DNA of 64,000 bases from Streptomyces sp. R21 (GTDB taxonomy: Bacteria > Actinomycetota > Actinomycetes > Streptomycetales > Streptomycetaceae). Below, piece after piece: positions 42,291-50,279 of this stretch; position 1 is the stretch's first letter; each line of letters begins with the position of its first letter. The stretch is taken from assembly GCF_041051975.1 (NCBI RefSeq), contig NZ_CP163435.1, positions 6,861,001-6,925,000 of the forward strand, written 5' to 3'. Both the position numbers and the translations under genes were made by a program. The notes beneath the pieces are model-generated. The model worked only from the letters and a program-made list of their open reading frames with translations, made no database searches and was not told where the DNA came from.

Positions 42291-45271
42291 TGCGTGGCCG
42301 CGCGGCCGGGCGAGTCGACCGGTGTCACCGGCACTCCTCCGGCCGCGCTGCCCAGCAGGGTCAGCCGCACGTCACCCGGGCCCGCGGGTGTGGTCCCGTC
42401 GGACAGGACCGCTAGGGCGAGTGTGTTGGCGCCACGTGTGCGGAGGATCCCGTTCGGCAGGACGAAGGTGTGCTGCGGGCCCACATCGTTGATGTACTGG
42501 CCCATGTTCCAGCCGTTCAGGAAGATCTGGACGCGGTAGGCACGGGCCGGATCGTCGGTCAGGGTGAGCCCGATCGAGGCGTCCACCCCGGGGGTCACGG
42601 AGAGCCGGAACCCGGTCCGGTACCAGGTCACGCCCTGCCGCCGGTCCGCCCGCGGGAGGTCGACGAGCGGCCAGCCGCGGTCCGCGAACCCCGGCAGATG
42701 CCAGCCCTCGCGCTCCCCGTACAGCCCGCCGTTGTTCATCACCCCGCGCACCGGATCCGGCGCCGCCTCGCCCTGGAGCCGCCAACTCACCTTCGGGGAA
42801 GCACCCTTGAAGGCCACCGCCGTCAGGCCGCGGGCCACCTTGTGGGTGCCGAGCGCCTTGCCGTCCTGGTCGTGCTGCATGCGCCGGACGAGGACGGACA
42901 GCACATGCGGGCCGTGCGTGCGCTGCTTCTCCGGCACCGACCAGGTGGCGGTCGCCGCCCAACTGCCCTGCCGCACCGTCGCGTTGTCCGGCACCGGCAT
43001 ACGGTGGGTGCCCAGCGGCTTCCCGTCCAGCCAGGCCATCAGCAGGCCCTGCGTGCCGGTGCTGTAGGAGAGCGACACCGACTCCGTGTCGGTCGTGTCG
43101 GTGAAGCGGCCCCGGTACCAGACGTCGCCGTAGTGGAAGCCGTAGTCGTCCGCGAACAGCACGGGCTGACCGTCGGGCACGGGGGTCGTGCTGTACGACG
43201 AAGTCAGGTCGGCCTTCCGCCACTTGCCGTCATCGAAGTCGGGCTCGGACTCGGGGTTCTCCGTGCGCCGCCGCCAGCCGCCGAGCGCGGGCAGCTTCAC
43301 GGGGCCGACGCCGGGCAGCAGTTGTTCGATGCGCAGGCTCCCGGCGGTGGTGGGGAGCATGCGCAAAGTGCCCCGGTTCCACACCACTTCACCCATGCCG
43401 CGCGGCCCCCACACCTCCAGGCCCGTCTCCTGGATCGTGTCACCGGTGAGATGGGCCGTGGCCCCGCGCAGCGCGGCGCTGCGCAGCAGCGCCGGGCCGT
43501 ACACGAGGAGGTTGCCCGACGGGGTCTCGTAGGGCCACAGCCGTACGGAGGTCGCCTCGTCGGCGAGGAGGAGCAGCAGTGGCGTGTCGATGCCGTCGCC
43601 CTCGACCAGCAGCCGGGTCAGCCCGCCGACGCCGAGCGTGGCCGACACGTACAGCAGGCCGCGATCCCACAGCCAGCCGGCCTGGGGATCCAGCCGGGTG
43701 ACCGTCGGCTCGGTGGGGCACTCCAGGACGATCAGTGCCCGCTCGCCGCGCCGCCCGGTGAACACGGCGATGTCCTGCCGGCCGACGGCGAACGACAGCA
43801 TGGGCTGCACGTTGGAGTAGCTCAACTTCCGCTTCCCCAGGGCGAGTCCGGCGGCCAGCAGCCGGGCGTCGCGCGCCGGGACCGTCACGGGTACCCGGGT
43901 TCCGGCGGCGGGGAAGTCCGAAGTGACCTCCTCCGTACTGTCGTTGCGCAGTACGTAGACATGGGAGCCGGTGTCCGGGTTGGCCAGGTGGTACACCTTG
44001 ATCCGGTCGTCCCCGGCCTTCACCGCGCCCGCCCGCTCCAGCTTGGCGAAGTCCGGCACGTGCCGCAGCAGATGACCGAGCTGGTGCATCGGCTGCAGCT
44101 TCGCGGTGGCGCCCCGCCCTTCGTCGAAGGCCGCCCCGTAGTCGTACGACGTGTAGACGACCGGCGCGGGCAGCCAGCCCCACGACGTGCCGCCGAAGGT
44201 CATGTAGACGTTGTGCAGCGTGATGCCGTTGGCGAGGTTGGTCAGATAGAACCGCCGCTCGTACGCCGCGTCACGCGTCCGGCGCGACTCGGCGTACCCC
44301 TTGCCCTTGAACCAGCCGCCGCCCCACGGGTCGAACCAGCCGCCGCCGAACTCGGGCACGAACCCGGGCGTCCGCGGGCTGGCCGTGGCGCCGCCCTGCC
44401 CGCCGCCGGTCCCGAAGTGCCCCCAGTCGGGCGGATTCCCGGACGGCGACGGATAGCCGTCGAAGCCGTAGAGCCAACGCCCGTTCTCCCCACCGGTGTC
44501 GAAGGAGCCGGGCACCCAATAGCCGTTCCTGCCCTTGTCGTTGTGGAACAGCGGCACGTCGATGCCGTCGGCGCGCACCTTCTTGTAGAGGTGGGACATG
44601 TAGGCGCGGCCGGTGGGCTCGGTGACGTGGGCGTCGTACTCGTTCTCGATCTGGTAGAGCAGGACCGTGCCGCGGCCCTTGGTGTAGAGGTGCTGCGCGA
44701 CGATCCGGTTCACGGCGCTCAACCACTGGTCGACGTAGTGCAGATACGTCGGGTCGGCGGTCCGAGCCGTCCCCTTGGTCACCGTCATCCAGCCCGGGAA
44801 GCCACCGCCGTCGACCTCGGCGTTGATGTACGGGCCGGGGCGCAGGATCACGTACAGGCCGGTCTCCGCGGCCATGCGCAGGAACAGGTCCAGGTCACGG
44901 ACACCGGTGAAGTCGTAATGGCCGGGCGCGGGGGAGTGGTAGTTCCAGGCCACATAGATGCTCACCGCGTTGTAGCCGTGCGCGCGCATCTTCTGCAGCA
45001 CGTCCCGCCACAGGGACGGGCTCGGCAGCCGGAACGGGTGCAGCTCGCCCGACCACACGACCAGCCGCTTGCCGTCGACCAGCAGCGAGTACCGGTCGAA
45101 GCCGACCGTGTGCCCCCGCCCGTCGGCGCTCGGCGGCTCCGGCGCGGGGCCCGTCGGCACGGAACGCGCCGCGTGAGCCGAGGGCGCCTCCGCCCCGGCG
45201 CTGCCGCTCAGCGCGAGACCGAGGGCGGTCGTACCGGCGAAGGCTCCGAAGGAACGTCTGCTGAGCGCCAA
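42287..45271 (-). CDS. Tat-exported beta-galactosidase, GH35
   Basis: A 994-aa GH35 enzyme. A twin-arginine signal is present (LSRRSFGAFAGTTALGLALSG). The TIM barrel has the family signature GTVLLYQIENEYD, a preceding NAEVDGGGFPGW segment, and FVPEFGGGWFDPWGG around the nucleophile. The C-terminal 500 residues are jelly-roll beta domains, as in multidomain GH35 enzymes. The natural substrate is likely galactan or arabinogalactan side chains rather than lactose, given the arabinan-degrading neighbours. It ends in a 4-nt convergent overlap with the GH51 gene. I did not see an IclR site in its upstream region. Confidence 0.92.
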   Translation of the reverse strand: MALSRRSFGAFAGTTALGLALSGSAGAEAPSAHAARSVPTGPAPEPPSADGRGHTVGFDRYSLLVDGKRLVVWSGELHPFRLPSPSLWRDVLQKMRAHGYNAVSIYVAWNYHSPAPGHYDFTGVRDLDLFLRMAAETGLYVILRPGPYINAEVDGGGFPGWMTVTKGTARTADPTYLHYVDQWLSAVNRIVAQHLYTKGRGTVLLYQIENEYDAHVTEPTGRAYMSHLYKKVRADGIDVPLFHNDKGRNGYWVPGSFDTGGENGRWLYGFDGYPSPSGNPPDWGHFGTGGGQGGATASPRTPGFVPEFGGGWFDPWGGGWFKGKGYAESRRTRDAAYERRFYLTNLANGITLHNVYMTFGGTSWGWLPAPVVYTSYDYGAAFDEGRGATAKLQPMHQLGHLLRHVPDFAKLERAGAVKAGDDRIKVYHLANPDTGSHVYVLRNDSTEEVTSDFPAAGTRVPVTVPARDARLLAAGLALGKRKLSYSNVQPMLSFAVGRQDIAVFTGRRGERALIVLECPTEPTVTRLDPQAGWLWDRGLLYVSATLGVGGLTRLLVEGDGIDTPLLLLLADEATSVRLWPYETPSGNLLVYGPALLRSAALRGATAHLTGDTIQETGLEVWGPRGMGEVVWNRGTLRMLPTTAGSLRIEQLLPGVGPVKLPALGGWRRRTENPESEPDFDDGKWRKADLTSSYSTTPVPDGQPVLFADDYGFHYGDVWYRGRFTDTTDTESVSLSYSTGTQGLLMAWLDGKPLGTHRMPVPDNATVRQGSWAATATWSVPEKQRTHGPHVLSVLVRRMQHDQDGKALGTHKVARGLTAVAFKGASPKVSWRLQGEAAPDPVRGVMNNGGLYGEREGWHLPGFADRGWPLVDLPRADRRQGVTWYRTGFRLSVTPGVDASIGLTLTDDPARAYRVQIFLNGWNMGQYINDVGPQHTFVLPNGILRTRGANTLALAVLSDGTTPAGPGDVRLTLLGSAAGGVPVTPVDSPGRAATH

Positions 45272-45721
45272 AGAAGCCTCCTGGGCGAAAAACCTGCGTG
45301 GTGCGGGTAGTACGGGTTGTTCAGGCAGTGCGGGTGGTGCGCGTGGGGGCCATTCTCCATGGAGGAACCGGCCACACCGGCCGTCAGGGGGCCCGGCGCG
45401 GGCGGATTACGCGGTACGGGCGGCAGGGACCGGGCTGGGATGCGCCGTACGGCAGCACCAACGGCGGCACGGACGGCCGGTGAAATGGAGGCGGCGCCCT
45501 GGTGAAGGCGGGGCGGCCTGTTGACGCCGGGCGGCGATCCGGGAGAGCCCGCGAGCAGCTGGGTGAACACTGAGAGAGCTCGTGCCCTCCCTGTGAACCG
45601 TCCTCATCGCGGTCTCAGGTTGCGCTCAGACTGAGCCCCTAGCGTCGGCCCCCGTTCACTTCTGCCCCACCGGCAGGCAACCCAGAAGAGGCCGGAAGAG
45701 GCCGGAAGACGGGACCGACCC
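45272..45721. other. 450-bp intergenic region upstream of GH35 and the TauE gene
   Basis: I see no supportable gene in this divergent gap. It holds a 13-nt palindrome GCTCAGACTGAGC (45624-45636) and tandem GAAGAGGCCG units (45685-45704, plus a partial third) just before the TauE start that could act as a Shine-Dalgarno region. The rest is GC-rich with short GGTGCG/GTACGG repeats and no clear promoter. Confidence 0.6.
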
Positions 45722-46633
45722 ATGCGCACGCTGATACTGCTCGCCCTCGCGGGTCTGGGAGCCCAGCTCGTGGACGGCAGCCTCGGCATGGCCTACGGCG
45801 TGACGTCGACCACGCTGCTGCTCGCCATGGGGACCAATCCGGCCATGGCATCGGCCACGGTCCACCTCGCGGAGATCGGCACCACGCTGATGTCGGGCGC
45901 GTCGCACTGGCGCTTCGGAAACGTCGACTGGAAGGTCGTCGCCAGGATCGGCGTGCCGGGCGCGCTCGGCTCGTTCCTCGGCGCGACCGTCCTCTCCCGG
46001 CTCTCGACCGAGGTCGCCGAACCCGCGATGTCCCTGATCCTGCTCGGCCTCGGCCTGTACGTCATGTCCCGCTTCACCTTCCGCGGCATGCCCAGGGGCA
46101 ACCTCGGCAAGCCGCTGAGCAAACGGTTCCTGACACCCCTCGGCCTGGTCGCCGGGTTCCTGGACGCGACCGGCGGAGGCGGCTGGGGTCCGGTCGGCAC
46201 CCCGGCGCTGCTGGCCAGCGGCCGCATGGAGCCACGCAAGGTCATCGGCTCCATCGACACCAGCGAGTTCCTCGTCGCTGTCGCCGCGAGCCTGGGTTTC
46301 CTCTTCTCCCTCGGCTCACAGGGGCTGAACCGGGGGTGGGTGCTTGCCTTCCTGCTGGGTGGCCTGGTGGCCGCGCCGGTCGCGGCCTGGCTGGTGCGAC
46401 TGGTTCCGCCGCGGGTGCTGGGGTCGGCGGTGGGCGGGGTCATCGTCGTGACCAATGTCCGGACGCTGCTGAGGAGTGACTGGGTGGGGGCCTCCGGCGC
46501 GGTCAGTGTGCCGGTCTACGTTGTTCTGTACGGGGTGTGGGCCGCCGCGCTCGCGTATTCGATCCGGGCCTATCGGAGGGAGCGGGTGGCGGAGAGCGAG
46601 ACGGTCGAGGAGCGGCACTCCGTCGCCGCCTAG
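45722..46633 (+). CDS. TauE/SafE-family sulfite/organosulfonate exporter-like membrane protein
   Basis: A 303-aa membrane protein with about eight helices. The family's repeated signature is visible as GLGAQLVDGSLGMAYGVTSTTLLL near the N-terminus and GLVAGFLDATGGGGWGPVGTPALL in the second half. The probable role is anion (sulfite, sulfoacetate or similar) movement across the membrane. A basic cytosolic tail ends the protein. Two genes downstream is a TauD/TfdA-type oxygenase, which fits a sulfonate theme, but no sulfonate ABC importer is present here. Confidence 0.87.
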   Translation: MRTLILLALAGLGAQLVDGSLGMAYGVTSTTLLLAMGTNPAMASATVHLAEIGTTLMSGASHWRFGNVDWKVVARIGVPGALGSFLGATVLSRLSTEVAEPAMSLILLGLGLYVMSRFTFRGMPRGNLGKPLSKRFLTPLGLVAGFLDATGGGGWGPVGTPALLASGRMEPRKVIGSIDTSEFLVAVAASLGFLFSLGSQGLNRGWVLAFLLGGLVAAPVAAWLVRLVPPRVLGSAVGGVIVVTNVRTLLRSDWVGASGAVSVPVYVVLYGVWAAALAYSIRAYRRERVAESETVEERHSVAA

Positions 46634-46739
46634 CCGTTCGCGCACCGCTACACCACGCAGCAGGGGTGGATCTGAACGGCGTTCCCGCGATAGACCCGTA
46701 CAAGGACCGTGTATGCGGAGCCCGCCCCAAGGAGGCGCG

Positions 46740-47159
46740 ATGACGGCCGAGTCCCCTTATCTGCGGCCCCCTTGGGGCATGCGGGTCATCGGAAACCGGA
46801 TGGCCAAGCTCTTCGCCAGGAGCGTCCTGAGCACGCTGTCCGTCCGGGGCCGCAGGAGCGGCCAGTGGCGCAAGGTGCCGGTGGCCGTCCTCGAACACGA
46901 CGGCGAGCGCTATCTGATCGCCCCGCGCGGACACACCGAGTGGTCCCGCAACCTGAGCGCCGCCGGGAGCGGGCGCCTCGCCCGCAAGGGCCGCAGCGAG
47001 GAGTTCGACGCGGTCGAGGTACCCGTCGCGGACCGGCCGCCGCTGATCGAGATCTATCTCAAGCAGTACGGCAGGTTCCCCACGGTCAGCGAGACATTCG
47101 CCGAACTCCCCGACCCGGCCGACCATCCCACCTTCCGGATCGTCGGGCGCTCCGAGTGA
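46740..47159 (+). CDS. Nitroreductase/deazaflavin (F420)-dependent oxidoreductase family protein
   Basis: A 139-aa protein of the split-barrel Ddn type, starting MTAESPYLRPPWGMRVIGN. The family features are the basic SVRGRRSGQWRKVPVAVLEHDGERYL strand pair and APRGHTEWSRNLSAAGSG, which would hold the F420 phosphate and polyglutamate tail. The substrate is unknown. AAGGAGG is 6 nt before the ATG. It follows TauE by 106 bp on the same strand. A 23-codon reading frame (47156-47227) overlaps its stop by GTGA but has no independent support. Confidence 0.82.
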   Translation: MTAESPYLRPPWGMRVIGNRMAKLFARSVLSTLSVRGRRSGQWRKVPVAVLEHDGERYLIAPRGHTEWSRNLSAAGSGRLARKGRSEEFDAVEVPVADRPPLIEIYLKQYGRFPTVSETFAELPDPADHPTFRIVGRSE

Positions 47160-47279
47160 CGGACGAGATGAAGCGGGCCCAGGGACCCGGCTACGTACGG
47201 GAGTCGGAGCCGTTCGCCGAGTCCTGACCAGGTGGCTGATGTACTGGCCGGATCAGTTCCTGCACGAGCGGAGTGAGAT

Positions 47280-48230
47280 GTGACGACGCATGCTGCGAAG
47301 GCCGGGGTCGAGGTCGCGCCGGTGACCGGGTACACCGGGGCGGAGATCACCGGCGTCGATCTGGCGGGTCCGCTGGACGACGAGGCCGTCGCGGTGATCC
47401 GGGCGGCGTTGCTGCGCTGGAAGGTGGTGTTCTTCCGGGACCAGCGGATCGACCACGCCGCCCATGTCGCGCTGGCCCGGCGTTTCGGCGAGCCGGTCGT
47501 GCTGCGTTCCCGGGGCAAGGCCTCACCGGGGGACTTCCCGGAGGTGGAGACGACGGCCGACCGGCTGGAGCTGGCCGGGCGCTACGGCATGGACCACCAG
47601 GAATGGCTGGAGCGGCGGCGGCACACGCTGTCGCGGGGGTGGCACTGCGACCACGGCGCCCGGGTGGACCCGCCGGCCGCGACCATCCTGCGCGCCGAGA
47701 CCGTGCCGCCGTACGGCGGGGACACGACTTGGTCGAATCTGGCGGCTGCCTACGCCGGACTGTCCGCGCCCGTAAGGGAGTTCGCCGACAGGCTGCGCGC
47801 CGAGCACCGCCTCGGGGTCGGCTATCAGCCGCGCCCAGGACGCGACGCCTACGTCCAGCACCTCCAGGATCACCAGGTCGCCACCGTCCACCCGGTGGTG
47901 CGCGTGCACCCCGAGACGGGCGAGCGTCTGCTGTTCGTCAACGGCTACTACGTCGAGCAGATCCTCGAAGTGTCGCGCGCCGAGAGCCGGTTGCTGCTGG
48001 AGCTGTTCGTCGAGCAGGTCACCCGGCCCGAGTACACCGTCCGCTTCCGCTGGGAGCCGGGCAGCGTGGCGTTCTGGGACAACCGTGCCACCATCCACCT
48101 GGCTCCCGGCGACACCGGGCACCTCGACTCTCCGCGCATCATGCACCGCGTGATGCTCGCCGGGGACGTCCCGGTCGGACCGGACGGCAGGCCCTCCGAA
48201 CCCATCTGCGGTGCACCGCTGGTGAGTTGA
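47280..48230 (+). CDS. TauD/TfdA-family Fe(II)/2-oxoglutarate-dependent dioxygenase
   Basis: A 316-aa enzyme with the TauD fold. The N-terminal family signature is YTGAEITGVDLAGPLDDEAV, the HxD metal motif is WHCDHGARVDP, a distal His is in RIMHRVMLAGD, and the 2-oxoglutarate Arg lies nearby. The preceding VAFWDNRATIHLAPGD is also typical. The start is GTG at 47280 with a GGAG-like stretch upstream. The substrate may be a sulfonate, sulfate ester or alpha-substituted acid; the TauE gene nearby favours a sulfur compound weakly. A short GCCGAC/GTCGGC hairpin (48240-48262) follows the stop. Confidence 0.87.
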   Translation: MTTHAAKAGVEVAPVTGYTGAEITGVDLAGPLDDEAVAVIRAALLRWKVVFFRDQRIDHAAHVALARRFGEPVVLRSRGKASPGDFPEVETTADRLELAGRYGMDHQEWLERRRHTLSRGWHCDHGARVDPPAATILRAETVPPYGGDTTWSNLAAAYAGLSAPVREFADRLRAEHRLGVGYQPRPGRDAYVQHLQDHQVATVHPVVRVHPETGERLLFVNGYYVEQILEVSRAESRLLLELFVEQVTRPEYTVRFRWEPGSVAFWDNRATIHLAPGDTGHLDSPRIMHRVMLAGDVPVGPDGRPSEPICGAPLVS

Positions 48231-48261
48231 GAGGAACCCGCCGACCGGCCCGTGGCGTCGG

Positions 48262-49032
48262 CTAGCTCGTCTCGACGCCCACCGTCAGCGTTCCGGCGTA
48301 ACCGGAGGACGCCGAGCTGCCCAGTGCGGTGAGGGTGAGGAGGCCGGACGCGGCGCCACCGTCGTCGTAGATCGAATCCTGGGCGAGGGTGGTGCGGGTG
48401 ACGGTGTTGGTCGAGTACGGCGACACCTTCGCGACCGCCGTCGTCACCGTCTCGCTGCAGAAGAGCTGGCCGGTGTGGAGTTCGGTGCCGCCGGTGAAGG
48501 AGCCGTCGGAGGTGAGCGTGACGCCGGTGTGCACCTTGAGGTGGATGTGGATGCAGCGGCCGCGGTACCAGCCGGGGTAGATCGTGGTGATCTTCGCTAC
48601 GCCGTCGGTGCCCGTCAGGACGCCGCCGCGCAGGAAGGTCCCGTCGTCCGGCTCCGAGTGGCCGTTGCCGCCGACGAACCCGGAGTACTCGCCGAGCGCG
48701 TCGCAGTGCCAGATCTCCACGAGCGCCTTGTTGAGCGGGGCGCAGGTGTCGTCGTCGACGACGGTGAGGGTGAGCTTGAGCGGGACTCCGGCCTTGCCTT
48801 CGGTGACGTCGGCGCGGACGTACTGTCCGTCGAGGTAGTAGGGGCCTTCGGTCATCTCCTTGGTAAGGGTGCAGACGGCCGCGGCGGCGACCGGGGCCGC
48901 TTGTGCCGCGTCCGCCGCTTCGGCTGCGGGGGCTTCGGGTGCCGCGGCGCTCACGGCCAGTGCGGCGGCTGTGGCGCCGGTGGCGATGAGGACGGTACGA
49001 CGCCCGATGCGGGGCTCTGAAGTCTCTGTCAT
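48262..49032 (-). CDS. Secreted intradiol ring-cleavage dioxygenase-like protein
   Basis: A 256-aa protein with a twin-arginine-type signal (IGRRTVLIATGATAAALAVSAAA) and an Ala-rich linker. The catalytic fold contains TEGPYYLDGQYVRADVTEG, LVEIWHCDALGEYSGF and IYPGWYRGRCIHIHLKVH. The Tyr and two His ligands of the non-haem Fe(III) centre are present in the usual places. Most intradiol dioxygenases are cytosolic and act on catechols; the exported Streptomyces group may oxidise lignin-derived or other extracellular catechols. The start at 49032 places the RR motif at the right distance. Divergent from the GH43 gene. Confidence 0.83.
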   Translation of the reverse strand: MTETSEPRIGRRTVLIATGATAAALAVSAAAPEAPAAEAADAAQAAPVAAAAVCTLTKEMTEGPYYLDGQYVRADVTEGKAGVPLKLTLTVVDDDTCAPLNKALVEIWHCDALGEYSGFVGGNGHSEPDDGTFLRGGVLTGTDGVAKITTIYPGWYRGRCIHIHLKVHTGVTLTSDGSFTGGTELHTGQLFCSETVTTAVAKVSPYSTNTVTRTTLAQDSIYDDGGAASGLLTLTALGSSASSGYAGTLTVGVETS

Positions 49033-49082
49033 GAACACGGCACGATAAAGAGGCTCACTGTCGGTGAGCTGTGTGTTCGGCA

Positions 49083-49106
49083 AAGCGCCTGCGCGTCAAG
49101 GCGCTT
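49083..49106. promoter_or_regulatory. AAGCGCC/GGCGCTT inverted repeat
   Basis: AAGCGCC (49083-49089) and GGCGCTT (49100-49106), 10 nt apart, in the divergent gap between the intradiol-like gene and the GH43 gene. Its AAGCGC arms resemble the LacI-type element 40 bp downstream. Confidence 0.4.
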
Positions 49107-49138
49107 GTGAGACATGCGGGTTGGGCGTGTCGAAAGCG

Positions 49139-49167
49139 TTGACGCGGAAGCGCTTCGACTCTACGTT
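49139..49167 (+). promoter_or_regulatory. Promoter of the second arabinanase gene with embedded GAAGCGCTTC palindrome
   Basis: TTGACG (49139-49144), a 17-nt spacer and TACGTT (49162-49167). The palindrome GAAGCGCTTC (49147-49156) occupies the spacer. The arrangement is the same as at 36545-36573, including the spacer length and -35 sequence. Confidence 0.75.
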
Positions 49168-49200
49168 TCGGGGCCAGAGCCGTCCGAGAACACGATCGAC

Positions 49201-49216
49201 GTTCGAGATCGCGAAC
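49201..49216. promoter_or_regulatory. IclR operator, copy C
   Basis: GTTCGAGATCGCGAAC matches GTTCGAAATTTCGAAC except at three inner positions and keeps both GTTCGA and CGAAC arms. It lies 33 nt after the predicted -10 of the GH43 gene. A flanking AC/GT extends the palindrome. Confidence 0.65.
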
Positions 49217-49299
49217 GTCCCGTGTGTCGTACCCACCTTCCGTCCTCCACCCCCACCCTCGTCTTCGCCCCCGTCCCCCGTCCCTCAAGGAGGGTCCCC

Positions 49300-50268
49300 G
49301 TGAGCCGCACCTCGCGCAGAACCGCACTCCTCGCCGTCCCCGCCGCCGTCCTGCTCGCCCTCGTGCCGAGCACCGCGAACGCCTACCCCAACCCCGGCAC
49401 CGTCACGGGCTCCGTCGTGGTGCACGACCCGACGATGGTCAAGACCTCGTCGGGCCGCTATCTGCTGTACGCCACCGGTGGCGGCCTCGCCTACAAGACC
49501 TCGACCGACCGGACCGCCTTCACGGCAGGCAGTGACGCCTTCACCACCAAGCCGAGCTGGTGGTCGACGTACGCGACCGAGGCCTGGGCGCCCGACATCT
49601 CGTACCACGGCGGCAAGTACCTGATGTACTACGCCGTTTCGACCTTCGGATCCAACAAGTCCGCCATCGGTGTGGCCGGTTCGACCACCGGACTGCCGGG
49701 CTCCTGGACCGACTACGGGGTCGTCTACACGTCCACGACCTCCAGCGACTACAACGCCATCGACCCGAACCTGTTCGTGGACGACGACGGCAAGTGGTGG
49801 CTGTCCTTCGGCAGTTGGTGGACCGGGATCAAGATGATCCAGATCGACCCGTCCAGCGGGAAGCAGCTCTCCTCCAACACCACGCGCTACTCGATCGCCT
49901 CCCGGCCGACCGGTACGAAGGCCGTCGAGGCGCCGTACATCGTCAAGCGGGGCGGCTACTACTACCTGTTCGCCTCGTACGACGTCTGCTGCAACGGCAC
50001 CAGCTCGACGTACAAGGTGAAGGTCGGCCGCGCGACCGGCATCACCGGGCCGTACTACGACAAGAGCGGCGTCGCCATGATGAGCAACGGCGGCACGCCC
50101 GTCCTGGAGTCGCACGGCAGCGTCATCGGCCCCGGCGGCCAGTCCATCATGGCCGACTCGGACGGCGACCTGATCGTCTATCACTACTACGACGGCAACG
50201 ACGGCGGCACCCCCAAGCTCGGCATCAACCTGCTGAGCTGGAGCACCGGTTGGCCCGTCGCGTACTGA
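49300..50268 (+). CDS. Secreted endo-1,5-alpha-L-arabinanase, GH43 (second copy)
   Basis: A 322-aa secreted GH43. The signal peptide starts VSRTSRRTALLAVPAAVLLALV and ends near TANA-YPNP. The catalytic acids are in VVHDPTMVKT, NAIDPNLFVD and AVEAPYIVKR. It is a paralogue of the enzyme at 39789-40751, with the same length and motifs throughout. The GTG start at 49300 follows a perfect AAGGAGG; an upstream ATG at 49114 would run over the promoter and operator and is rejected. It is a single-gene unit with a promoter like that of the importer operon. It converges on the aminotransferase gene with an 11-nt gap. Confidence 0.9.
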   Translation: MSRTSRRTALLAVPAAVLLALVPSTANAYPNPGTVTGSVVVHDPTMVKTSSGRYLLYATGGGLAYKTSTDRTAFTAGSDAFTTKPSWWSTYATEAWAPDISYHGGKYLMYYAVSTFGSNKSAIGVAGSTTGLPGSWTDYGVVYTSTTSSDYNAIDPNLFVDDDGKWWLSFGSWWTGIKMIQIDPSSGKQLSSNTTRYSIASRPTGTKAVEAPYIVKRGGYYYLFASYDVCCNGTSSTYKVKVGRATGITGPYYDKSGVAMMSNGGTPVLESHGSVIGPGGQSIMADSDGDLIVYHYYDGNDGGTPKLGINLLSWSTGWPVAY

Positions 50269-50279
50269 TCGAGGGCTGC

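Noticed and set aside
45298..45505. Short plus-strand ORFs in the gap before the TauE gene
   Set aside because: They are Val/Arg/Gly-rich products of GTGCGG-type repeats with no ribosome-binding site.
47156..47227. A 23-codon ORF starting GTG that overlaps the stop of the deazaflavin-type oxidoreductase
   Set aside because: The GTGA overlap is suggestive, but there is no independent ribosome-binding site or recognisable family.
49114..49299. Upstream in-frame ATG extending the second GH43 gene by 62 codons
   Set aside because: It would overlap the promoter and operator and would precede the signal peptide; the GTG at 49300 has an ideal AAGGAGG.
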